A stretch of DNA of 23,873 bases from Myxococcales bacterium (GTDB lineage Bacteria > Myxococcota_A > UBA9160 > SMWR01), in assembly GCA_022572485.1 (NCBI GenBank), contig JACZVU010000021.1:1-23873 (forward strand), written 5' to 3'. Shown piece after piece: positions 1 through 6,631 of the stretch. Position 1 is the first letter of the stretch; each line of letters starts with the position of its first letter. The translations under genes and the position numbers were made by a program. Below the pieces are notes generated by a model. The model had not been told where the DNA came from. It saw only the letters and a list, made by a program, of their open reading frames with translations, and searched no databases.

Positions 1-598
1 GCGTTCCCTGGCGCTCTTTTCCCAGCCAGTTGGTGCGCTTGCGTGGACCTGTCTGGAGGCCACGCAACCACTCTGCGTCGAGATGGGAAAGGGCCCGAGC
101 CTGTTCCAGACACTCGAGCGCTGGAGCGATGGCGCCTTGTCGGAGCAGACATTGGCCGAGCTGAAAGCGTCCCGCGGTGTGGCCGGGGACTTCCCGGAGT
201 AGCTCGTGAAAGAGGGCCACGGCCGGAGCGTACGAGCCGCGCAGGGAGTTGACGAGCGCCAGCCGGTAGAGTGCGTCTCCACCGAGGCCGAGGTAGAAGC
301 GAAGGGCCTCGGCGTAGCGCAACGCCGACGTGTAGTCTCGGCGAGCGAGGGCCAGGTCCACCGCGAAGGTGAGCAGCGCCTTGTCGCGCAGACCCACCGA
401 GTAGGCTCGCTCCACGATGGACTTCAGCCGCTCGTGATGCCCGCTCCGCGCGAGTCGACGCGCGACGGAGAGAATGTTCGCCGCCGATAGCTCGCCTCGC
501 GAAATTAGGACCTCCAACTCGCTCTCTTGCTCGGCAGACAGCTGTGTGATCAACACTGGCTTGCGCCGGAAGAGCAGTCTCTGCAGGATCGACGTCAT
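1..598 (-). CDS. TPR-like helical repeat protein, 3' end cut by window edge
   Basis: The minus strand is open from an ATG at 598 to the window edge, giving 199 complete codons with no stop. The product starts MTSILQRLLFRRKPVLITQL and then consists of short amphipathic helices rich in Ala, Leu and Arg. Helix pairs around residues 75-100, 105-130 and 140-170 have TPR-like spacing of small and large residues (for example AGRFQLGQCLLRQG). There is no signal peptide or membrane segment in the part seen. An AAGAGG sequence about 6 nt before the ATG is a good ribosome binding site. The start also overlaps the stop of a short upstream ORF (ATGA). The repeat fold suggests a protein-interaction scaffold. 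The specific function is not recognised and the C-terminus is outside the window. Confidence 0.72.
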   Translation of the reverse strand, partial: MTSILQRLLFRRKPVLITQLSAEQESELEVLISRGELSAANILSVARRLARSGHHERLKSIVERAYSVGLRDKALLTFAVDLALARRDYTSALRYAEALRFYLGLGGDALYRLALVNSLRGSYAPAVALFHELLREVPGHTAGRFQLGQCLLRQGAIAPALECLEQARALSHLDAEWLRGLQTGPRKRTNWLGKERQGT

Positions 599-657
599 GG
601 AAGGCCTCTTGCAGGGTAGGGTGGGTGAGCGTCAGCCCCAAGAGGGGTGGCCCTCAT
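595..657 (-). CDS. Possible 20-residue leader ORF coupled to the TPR-like gene
   Basis: On the minus strand an ATG at 657 is preceded by AAGGAG at an ideal distance. It opens a 20-codon Pro/Ala-rich frame (MRATPLGADAHPPYPARGLP) that stops at TGA 597-595. The stop overlaps the ATG of the next gene as ATGA, the usual geometry for translational coupling. This ribosome binding site is stronger than that of the downstream gene. It could be a regulatory leader peptide, a small protein, or the true N-terminus displaced by a frameshift. No homologue is recognised, so confidence is low. Confidence 0.3.
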   Translation of the reverse strand: MRATPLGADAHPPYPARGLP

Positions 658-837
658 TCAGATTCTCCTTGGCGACTTCGAGCGTCGCGGGTCGGACGTT
701 GCAATATCGGGACGTGAGGCAAGTGGCTTGAGACACGATGCTTATGATCGGCGGGGTGATAGAATCGTCGCGTGCCCCGCCGCGACCGGTCATGCGCAGC
801 CGCTGGCGAGGAAGTTCCGTCCGGGCGGCTGAGCGGG

Positions 838-3666
838 ATGGCGGGACTCAGCGGCATCTTCTTCCTGTCGGGCTGCGCGGCCCTCTTGTTCGAATCGCTT
901 TGGTTCCGCCAGACCTTGCTCGCCTTCGGGAGCAGCGTCTGGGCCTCGAGTCTGGTGCTGTCGAGCTTCATGGCCGGGGTCGCGCTCGGCAACGCCGGCG
1001 CCGCGCGACTCGGCACGCGCCTGCGGCGACCGGTGCTCGCCTTCGCGCTGCTGGAACTCACGGTCGGTGCACTCGGGATCTCGCTGGTCCTGCTGCTACC
1101 GCTGCTCGGTCCCTGGCTGGCGCCGCTGTTCCGACCGCTGCTCGGAAGCGACGCGCTGCTCCAGCCGCTGCGCTTCGCGGTCTCCTTCGCGCTGCTACTC
1201 GGTCCCGCCGTGGCAATGGGCGCGACCCTGCCGCTGCTGGTCGGCGCGCTCAGTCGTCGCCCCGAAGACTTCGGCACCAGCTTCGGCGCACTCTACGGCT
1301 GGAACGCACTCGGCGGAGTGGTCGGCGCCGTGGCCGGCGAAGTCCAGCTGCTGTCGCTATTGGGTGTCGTCGGAACCGGCGCCGTAGCTGTATCGCTGAA
1401 CCTGCTGGCAGCGCTGGCAGCGCTGGTCTTCGTGCGCTTGAAGCCAGCGGCAGCGATCGCCGCGCCCGAAGTCACCGCGCTGCGCGGGATCTCCGGATTC
1501 CCCGCGCGCCTGCTCGGCGCCACCTTTCTCTGCGGCGGCATCCTGCTCGCCCTCGAGGTCGTGTGGTTCCGTCTGCTGCTGCTCTTCGTCGACGGCACCA
1601 GCCGCGCTTTCGCCGTGATGCTCGGGGTGATCCTCGCCGGACTCGCGCTCGGAAGCCTGACCGGTGCGCTCTGGATGCGCCGCGACCCGGGCGCCAACCG
1701 CCACGCCTGGTCGGTCGCCCTGGCGGCCGGCGCGCTCGGGATCTTCGGCTACGGGGTTGTCGGCGTTCTGCTGCCGGAGGCTGGCGGACAGCTCGAACTC
1801 AGCTCGCCGACGGGTCTGGCGATCGCCGCGGCCTTGATGCTGCCGGTTTCCGCCAGCTCGGGGCTGCTCTTCGCGCTGCTCGGCAAGTCCCTGAACGACC
1901 GGCTGCTCGTGCCGATTCGCTCTGCCGGACTGCTCGCGTTCTGCAACACGATCGGTGCCGCGCTCGGACCCCTGCTGGCGGGATTCGTGCTGCTGCCGCG
2001 AGCGGGAATGGAACTCTCCATCTGGCTGCTGTGTGCTGGCTACGCCGTCGTGGCACTGCTGTGCAGCCGGATCGCGGTCGTGCGCGCGGCACGGCTCGCC
2101 GCCCTGCCCGCCCTCGCGTTCCTGGGCGCGATCGCCTGCTTCCCTTTCGGTCGCATGGCCAACACCTACCTGCCCCTCGCGACGCACCACCTGCTCTGGC
2201 CCGGAGCGGAGATCGTCGCGCAGCGCGAAGGTCTGACGGAGACGATCCAGGTCAGCCGCCTGAGCTTTCAGGGTGAGCCGATCGGTCACCAGCTGCTCAC
2301 CAACGGCTACCGGATGTCGGGCTCGGGGATCATTGGGCGCCGCTACATGAGTCTCTTCATCCACCTGCCGGTCGCGTTTCATCCAGCACCGCGCGACGCC
2401 CTGCTGATCAGCTACGGCGTGGGCAACACCGCGCAGAGTCTCACGCGGGTAGCGGGCATGCGTTCGATTGACATCGTCGACATCTCCCGCGAGATCCTCG
2501 AGATGAGCGATGTCATCTTCCAAGACCCAAAGGAGAATCCGCTCCGCGACCCGCGGGTGACCGTGCATCTGGAAGACGGGCGCTACTTCCTGCAGACCAC
2601 CCGCAAATCCTTCGACCTCATCACCGGCGAGCCACCGCCGCCGCGCCTCGGGCACGTCACCTATCTATACACACAAGAGTACTTCCAGCTGGCCCACGAC
2701 CGGCTGCGGCCCGCGGGGTTGGTTTCCTACTGGCTGCCCGTCGATCAGCTCTCACGCGAAGAGGCCGCGTCCATCACCGCCGGTTTCTGCGCCGTCTTCG
2801 AGGACTGCTCGATGTGGAACGCGGGCAGCCTGAACTGGATCCTGCTCGGCAGCCGCGGCGGACTAGCACCGCTTGCGTCGGAGTCGCTCGGCCGGCAATG
2901 GATAGACCCGAAGACCGCAGCCGACCTGCGCGCGATCGGCGTCGAGTCTCCGGAGGCCCTCGGCGCGCTCTTCATCGCAGACGCAGAGCAGCTGCAAGCC
3001 TTCGCGATGCACGCGCCGCCGGTGCGTGACGCGTTCCCGCTGCGCATCCACAACCAGATCTCGACGGACGAAGCGGATTTCTTTGTCGATTTCCAGGTTG
3101 CCTCCGCGTGCCAAAAACGCTTCGCCCGGAGTGACTGGATCCGGCAGCTCTGGCCCAATGCGCTGCGCGAACAAACCCTGCGCGAGTTCACGACGACGGC
3201 CGCCTTCAATCGGAGCATCGGCGTACTGGCGCCGCGCAGCGAGGTCGAGCGGTTGCGCCTGCTGCGCCACATCCTCGAGGCCACCACACTGGAGACGCTT
3301 CCCCTGCTCGCGCTCGGCGGCGATCCCCTCGCAGTCGAGATCGCGAGGCGCAAGCGCGATGAGGTCGAGCCCTCCGCCGAGATCGAGCTGAATCTAGCGA
3401 TGGGGGCTCTGGCGCAGCGCGCGTGGGGCGAAGCGGCTGCCCACTACCAAAGCGCCACGAGTCTGGGAGCGCGAGCCGGGCGACCGCGTCGGATGGCCGT
3501 GTATGCCGCCTGCCGCGCGGGCGATCGAAACCTGGTGGATGCGCTGCGCCGCGAGCTCTTCGACACCGCGCGCGATCGCCAGGTGCCCAGGGGGCTGCTC
3601 CGCAACCGCGGGATCGACGGCTGCTGGGCCGCGGCCTGGGACCCAAACTGGGCCCCCAGCGAGTAA
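838..3666 (+). CDS. Membrane-fused spermidine synthase-like protein
   Basis: A 942-residue protein. Residues 1 to about 460 form some 10-12 hydrophobic membrane segments, starting at once with GLSGIFFLSGCAALLFESLW, as in the 'fused MFS/spermidine synthase' family. Residues about 480-710 form a soluble Rossmann methyltransferase/aminopropyltransferase-like domain. It has a nucleotide-binding turn YGVGN at 526-530, an acidic strand DIVDIS at 545-550 and the conserved DGR at 580-582. Where true spermidine synthases carry a catalytic Asp, this protein reads TGEPPPP followed by LYTQEYF. The substitution is typical of the membrane-fused branch and argues against assuming spermidine synthesis. The last 200 residues are helical and TPR-like. 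The ATG at 838 was chosen because membrane segment 1 follows immediately; an in-frame GTG at 772 would add 22 polar residues. It stands alone, divergent from the TPR-like gene. The substrate is unknown. Confidence 0.85.
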   Translation: MAGLSGIFFLSGCAALLFESLWFRQTLLAFGSSVWASSLVLSSFMAGVALGNAGAARLGTRLRRPVLAFALLELTVGALGISLVLLLPLLGPWLAPLFRPLLGSDALLQPLRFAVSFALLLGPAVAMGATLPLLVGALSRRPEDFGTSFGALYGWNALGGVVGAVAGEVQLLSLLGVVGTGAVAVSLNLLAALAALVFVRLKPAAAIAAPEVTALRGISGFPARLLGATFLCGGILLALEVVWFRLLLLFVDGTSRAFAVMLGVILAGLALGSLTGALWMRRDPGANRHAWSVALAAGALGIFGYGVVGVLLPEAGGQLELSSPTGLAIAAALMLPVSASSGLLFALLGKSLNDRLLVPIRSAGLLAFCNTIGAALGPLLAGFVLLPRAGMELSIWLLCAGYAVVALLCSRIAVVRAARLAALPALAFLGAIACFPFGRMANTYLPLATHHLLWPGAEIVAQREGLTETIQVSRLSFQGEPIGHQLLTNGYRMSGSGIIGRRYMSLFIHLPVAFHPAPRDALLISYGVGNTAQSLTRVAGMRSIDIVDISREILEMSDVIFQDPKENPLRDPRVTVHLEDGRYFLQTTRKSFDLITGEPPPPRLGHVTYLYTQEYFQLAHDRLRPAGLVSYWLPVDQLSREEAASITAGFCAVFEDCSMWNAGSLNWILLGSRGGLAPLASESLGRQWIDPKTAADLRAIGVESPEALGALFIADAEQLQAFAMHAPPVRDAFPLRIHNQISTDEADFFVDFQVASACQKRFARSDWIRQLWPNALREQTLREFTTTAAFNRSIGVLAPRSEVERLRLLRHILEATTLETLPLLALGGDPLAVEIARRKRDEVEPSAEIELNLAMGALAQRAWGEAAAHYQSATSLGARAGRPRRMAVYAACRAGDRNLVDALRRELFDTARDRQVPRGLLRNRGIDGCWAAAWDPNWAPSE

Positions 3667-3680
3667 AGCCCAATCATCAC

Positions 3681-3737
3681 GAAACGGGCCTGCGATTAGG
3701 AAACGGGCCTGCGATCGGGAAACGGGCCTGCGCGGGT
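3681..3737. repeat. 19-bp tandem repeat, three copies
   Basis: Three head-to-tail copies of a 19-bp unit begin at 3681, 3700 and 3719. All share GAAACGGGCCTGCG and differ only in the last few bases. The array fills almost the whole 70-bp gap between the convergent ends of the spermidine-synthase-like gene (stop at 3666) and the TPR gene (stop at 3737). It has no obvious hairpin or T-run, so it does not look like an ordinary terminator. Confidence 0.85.
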
Positions 3738-4453
3738 TAGAAGCGACCAATCATTCTCAAATACATCCGCGCATCTTCGCGCTCGGGATGCTCAGCGAGC
3801 ACGGCCTCCCACTCTTGCGCGGCCTCTTCGGTGCGACCCAGCGAATACAGGGTTACACCGAGCTGCACTGTCGCATCGCAGAATTTCGGGTGGCTGCGCA
3901 GCACGCGGCGAAACTCCGCAATCGCGCGATCTGGAAGTCCGGCATCGCGCAGTGCGATGCCCAGTCGATTGCGGATGTCGGGGAAGTTCGGGCAGCGGTC
4001 GAGCGCCTTGCGGTAGGCCTCGATGGCCTCGCGCAGTTCACCCACATCGCGGTAGGCGTCCCCGAGAGCGGCCTGGAGGTTGGCGAGCTTGCCGCGGGTG
4101 GTCGCATCGATCACGTCGTTCGCCGAGCGCGCCACGGTTCCCGCCCGCTCCGCGATCTCGCGGGAGCGCTCGAAGTCACCCTGGCTCTCGTAGACGTTGG
4201 CAAGGGCGAGCAGGGCCTCCGAGTAGGAGGGATTGAGCCTCAGCGCCTCTCGAAGCGATTGGCCCGCCTCGCTGACGTCGCCCTTGCGGTGGTACATCAC
4301 GCCGATCATGTAATGGACGTCTGCAAAATTGCGCGTTTGAATCAGCCGAGTAAGGTGGGGCAGCGACGCCTCGGCGTCCCCGCGCTCGAAGCAGCGCCGT
4401 CCGAGCTCGTAGTCCCGACGCTCGGAGGGTGTCATCCGTCCAGCCTGGCGCAT
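3737..4453 (-). CDS. Tetratricopeptide repeat protein
   Basis: A 238-residue soluble protein made almost entirely of TPR motifs. Clear repeats include ADVHYMIGVMYHRKGDVSEA, SEALLALANVYESQGDFERS, AALGDAYRDVGELREAIEAY, IRNRLGIALRDAGLPDRAIA and TVQLGVTLYSLGRTEEAAQE. Each shows the canonical pattern with Gly or Ala at position 8, Tyr/Leu at 11 and Ala at 20. No signal peptide is visible. The ATG at 4453 has an AGGGGG ribosome binding site about 6 nt upstream; a second ATG at 4435 is possible. It lies 77 bp downstream of bamD on the same strand, with two hairpins between them. TPR proteins act as scaffolds, and an envelope-assembly role is suggested only by the neighbour. Confidence 0.88.
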   Translation of the reverse strand: MRQAGRMTPSERRDYELGRRCFERGDAEASLPHLTRLIQTRNFADVHYMIGVMYHRKGDVSEAGQSLREALRLNPSYSEALLALANVYESQGDFERSREIAERAGTVARSANDVIDATTRGKLANLQAALGDAYRDVGELREAIEAYRKALDRCPNFPDIRNRLGIALRDAGLPDRAIAEFRRVLRSHPKFCDATVQLGVTLYSLGRTEEAAQEWEAVLAEHPEREDARMYLRMIGRF

Positions 4454-4473
4454 CCGTTTCCCCCTAGCGCGCG

Positions 4474-4488
4474 TTGGCCTTCGGCCAA
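4474..4488. repeat. Small hairpin between bamD and the TPR gene
   Basis: TTGGCC and GGCCAA form a perfect 6-bp stem around a TTC loop. It lies in the 77-bp gap between bamD and the TPR gene, 15 bases from a larger hairpin with the same TTC loop as read on the plus strand. No T-run follows on either strand, so attenuation or mRNA stabilisation is as likely as termination. Confidence 0.6.
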
Positions 4489-4503
4489 AGCTTTTGCGTC
4501 GTT

Positions 4504-4528
4504 GGATGACCCGCTTCGCGGGTCATCC
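4504..4528. repeat. Perfect 11-bp stem hairpin just after bamD
   Basis: GGATGACCCGC (4504-4514) and GCGGGTCATCC (4518-4528) pair perfectly across a 3-base loop, two bases past the bamD stop codon on the minus strand. Without a T-run it is not a classic intrinsic terminator. It may protect the bamD transcript's 3' end or reduce read-through into the TPR gene. Confidence 0.75.
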
Positions 4529-4530
4529 TC

Positions 4531-5349
4531 CTAGTTGCTCTTCGGTCCCTTTGCGATCCGCTCCGCCGCCTCGCTGGCGTACTCGCTACCCCGATAATTC
4601 TGGACGATCGACTGAAAGATCCGGTCGGCCTCTTCGATGCGGCGCATCTCCAGGTAACAGACCCCCAGATTGTAGAGCGCCTCCGCGTCCAGGCCGAGGC
4701 CTGGATATTCGTTCAGCAACGACCGGTAGCGCTCTGCGGCGCTTTCATACTCCTCTCTCTTCAGATAGAACTCGGCGATCTCGGCGACATTCTCGGCTAG
4801 GTGGGTGCGAAGATCTCGCCACAGGATCTCGGCTTCTCGGGCCTCGGGCGAATGCGGGTATTTCGCGAGCAGGCGGTCGAGGTGGAGCAGTGCCTGTCGC
4901 GTCGCGGTCTGGTCGCGGTTGGTGGAATGCATCTGCCGCTCTCGGCAGAGCGCCGATTGAAGAATCGTATAGGGAACCTTCTCGTGCTGGGGGTGGAGAT
5001 CCGCGAAATCCCGGTAATAGGAAAGCGCCTCGTCGTAGCGACGATCGTGAAAATAAGCGTCGGCGATGCTGAGTTCTGCAAGGACAGCGACGTCACTGTA
5101 GGGATAATTGTCGATGATCGACTGGAGCTTCTCGATCGCCCGGACGTAGTCGGTGATGCGAAAGACGAGCCAGCTTCGGCCCTTGAGGATATCGAGCGCT
5201 TCCTCGTACAATTCCTGGGCCGGCGGCACATTTTCGAATGCAGGCGGGGGAGACGAGCAGGCCGTGGTCATCACCAGGACAATTGCAGCTAAGAGAATCG
5301 AACGGTCGTGCAAGCAGTCCCCCGAGTGTGCGGCAAACGATCGGATCAT
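4531..5349 (-). CDS. bamD: Outer-membrane assembly lipoprotein BamD-like
   Basis: A 272-residue protein, close to the family's usual 240-290. The N-terminus has a hydrophobic segment ILLAAIVLVMTTAC; Cys31 would be the lipidated residue. The lipobox is atypical, with Thr rather than Leu at -3. The mature part contains about five TPR-type helix pairs of the BamD/YfiO kind: YEEALDILKGR, AIEKLQSIIDNYPYSDVAV, YDEALSYYRDFADLHPQHEK, AERYRSLLNEYPGLGLDAEA and ADRIFQSIVQNYRGSEYASE. BamD is the essential lipoprotein of the BAM complex that folds beta-barrel proteins into the outer membrane. The ATG at 5349 is preferred; a TTG at 5364 would add five residues. Its TPR neighbour is downstream on the same strand. 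A generic TPR lipoprotein (YbgF/CpoB-like) is the main alternative. Confidence 0.85.
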   Translation of the reverse strand: MIRSFAAHSGDCLHDRSILLAAIVLVMTTACSSPPPAFENVPPAQELYEEALDILKGRSWLVFRITDYVRAIEKLQSIIDNYPYSDVAVLAELSIADAYFHDRRYDEALSYYRDFADLHPQHEKVPYTILQSALCRERQMHSTNRDQTATRQALLHLDRLLAKYPHSPEAREAEILWRDLRTHLAENVAEIAEFYLKREEYESAAERYRSLLNEYPGLGLDAEALYNLGVCYLEMRRIEEADRIFQSIVQNYRGSEYASEAAERIAKGPKSN

Positions 5350-5384
5350 CTCGATTCGTGTCAATTTGCTAGCGTGTCGGATCC

Positions 5385-5390
5385 ATTATA
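5385..5390 (-). promoter_or_regulatory. Candidate -10 box for bamD
   Basis: A perfect TATAAT occurs on the minus strand 36 bp upstream of the bamD ATG, which would give a leader of about 29 nt. No convincing TTGACA lies 17 bp further up and there is no extended TGn, so this is a suggestion from the -10 box and its position only. Confidence 0.35.
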
Positions 5391-5410
5391 CCGACGTGAG
5401 GAAGACATCG

Positions 5411-5626
5411 ATGAAAAGGCAATCGCTCGAAAAATTGCGACTGGACCGCCGCCTCGCAGGGCGACGTGGCTGGATTTCCAAGGCAGATCTGGCCGGGGAG
5501 GCCGAACGGCTGCCGGATGCCAGCGAAAAAATTGCCGAAGAAGAAGCCCAGCCCGATCCAGCCGAGGTTGACGCAGTGCCGCCCGAAGCGGGCCCCGAGA
5601 TCCCCACCGGACTCGATCCGGCCTAA
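5411..5626 (+). CDS. Small unknown protein, basic head and acidic tail
   Basis: A 71-residue protein. The ATG at 5411 is preceded by GAGGAAG at good spacing. The first 27 residues are strongly basic (MKRQSLEKLRLDRRLAGRRG, then WISKADL) and look like a short helix-turn. The rest is Glu/Pro/Ala-rich, acidic and probably disordered. It lacks a signal peptide or Cys pairs. It is divergent from bamD across a 61-bp gap and lies 39 bp before the CDP-alcohol phosphatidyltransferase gene, so it may lead that operon. I do not recognise a named family. The clean start, stop and ribosome binding site and the basic, structured-looking head suggest a real gene. Confidence 0.65.
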   Translation: MKRQSLEKLRLDRRLAGRRGWISKADLAGEAERLPDASEKIAEEEAQPDPAEVDAVPPEAGPEIPTGLDPA

Positions 5627-5650
5627 TCCAGCGATAGGCCTAAACCCAAA

Positions 5651-5662
5651 CTAGGGCCCTAG
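5651..5662. repeat. 12-bp perfect palindrome before the phosphatidyltransferase gene
   Basis: CTAGGGCCCTAG is a perfect 12-bp palindrome ending three bases before the ATG at 5666, where a ribosome binding site would be expected. It could be a protein-binding site or a structure that limits initiation. No second copy was noticed in the window. Confidence 0.5.
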
Positions 5663-5665
5663 CCC

Positions 5666-6268
5666 ATGATCAAACAGCAATTGGGAGATCGAATCGACGG
5701 GTGGATTCACACGGCGTTCCCGTTCCTCTTCGTCCGCCCGTTGAACCCCGACCTGCTGACTGTGATTGGAGCCATCGGCTCGATCGCCGCTGCCGCTGCA
5801 TTGGCAGCGGGCTGGCTCGTCGGCGGCGGAATCCTCATGCTCGCGAGCGGCTTCTTCGACCTCGTCGACGGTGTGGTCGCGCGACACCAGGGGATCTCGA
5901 CGCGCTTTGGCGCGTTCCTCGATTCGACGCTCGACCGGTTCGCCGATGTGGTGGTTCTCGTGGGTTTGTCGGTTTACTTCGCACGAATCGGAGAGCCGGG
6001 CAGCGTGCTGCTCACCGGGGCGGCGCTGACCGCGACGGTTCTCGTCTCCTACTCGGCGGCCATTGCGAAGCTTTCCGTACCCGCCGGTATCAACGTCGGC
6101 TTGTTCGAGCGTGGCGAACGCGTCGGATTGTTGGCCGCGGGAGCGATCCTGGGTTTTGTCGTGCCAGCGCTATGGATCCTCCTGATCGGCAGCAGCATAA
6201 CGCTCGCCCAGCGCTTCGTACGGGCCTACCGTGAAATGGAACGGCTCGACGCCGCGGAGCCGCGGTAG
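5666..6268 (+). CDS. CDP-alcohol phosphatidyltransferase
   Basis: A 200-residue integral membrane enzyme with about five to six transmembrane segments. It carries the complete family signature DxxDGxxAR-x8-GxxxDxxxD: Asp65, Asp68, Gly69, Ala72-Arg73, Gly82, Asp86 and Asp90. These Asp residues bind the metal and CDP-alcohol. The enzyme displaces CMP from CDP-diacylglycerol (or a related CDP-alcohol) with a second alcohol to make a phospholipid at the inner membrane. The acceptor cannot be told from sequence: glycerol-3-phosphate (PgsA type) and inositol-phosphate (PI-phosphate synthase type) are both possible. Length fits the family. There is no good ribosome binding site before the ATG at 5666. 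It heads the run that continues into DUF1844 and ispE, 33 bp apart. Confidence 0.9.
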   Translation: MIKQQLGDRIDGWIHTAFPFLFVRPLNPDLLTVIGAIGSIAAAAALAAGWLVGGGILMLASGFFDLVDGVVARHQGISTRFGAFLDSTLDRFADVVVLVGLSVYFARIGEPGSVLLTGAALTATVLVSYSAAIAKLSVPAGINVGLFERGERVGLLAAGAILGFVVPALWILLIGSSITLAQRFVRAYREMERLDAAEPR

Positions 6269-6301
6269 CCTGGAGGATCGAGCTTTGAGGACGGAAATCT
6301 G

Positions 6302-6631
6302 ATGACGACGGAAGAGAGCAAAAGCGGACCGGGCTTTACGATGAACGATTCCAAAGAGGAGTCGGAGAGCGATGGGGGTCCCGCCATCGACTTCTCGACG
6401 TTCGTACTTTCCCTCGGAACCAGCGCGCTCTACCACCTCGGCGAAATCGGAGATTCCGAAGGCGGAGCGGAGGGGCCCGTCGAGCCCAATCTTCCGATCG
6501 CCCGCCAGACCATCGACACCCTCGAAATGCTCACCGAGAAGACCCGTGGCAATCTCACGGACGCCGAGTCCAAGCTCTTGGAGAGCATCCTCTACGAGCT
6601 GCACATGAGGTTCGTCGAGGCCAACAAGTGA
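6302..6631 (+). CDS. DUF1844 family protein
   Basis: A 109-residue soluble protein. The first 30 residues are polar and low in complexity. The rest is the DUF1844 core: IDFSTFVLSLGTSALYHLGE, then NLPIARQTIDTLEMLTEKTR and LTDAESKLLESILYELHMRF. This helical family is common in Deltaproteobacteria, Planctomycetes and related groups and has no established function. The stop codon overlaps the GTG start of ispE by 4 nt, so the two are probably translationally coupled. The ATG at 6302 follows a purine-rich stretch (GAGGACGGA). Confidence 0.9.
   Translation: MTTEESKSGPGFTMNDSKEESESDGGPAIDFSTFVLSLGTSALYHLGEIGDSEGGAEGPVEPNLPIARQTIDTLEMLTEKTRGNLTDAESKLLESILYELHMRFVEANK

Noticed and set aside
738..2276. 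Long open frames overlapping the spermidine-synthase-like gene (plus frame at 738-2276, minus frame at 1357-2655).
   Set aside because: Arg/Ala/Pro-rich or charged low-information products, typical shadow frames of a high-GC gene. The frame at 838-3666 has clear membrane and enzyme motifs.
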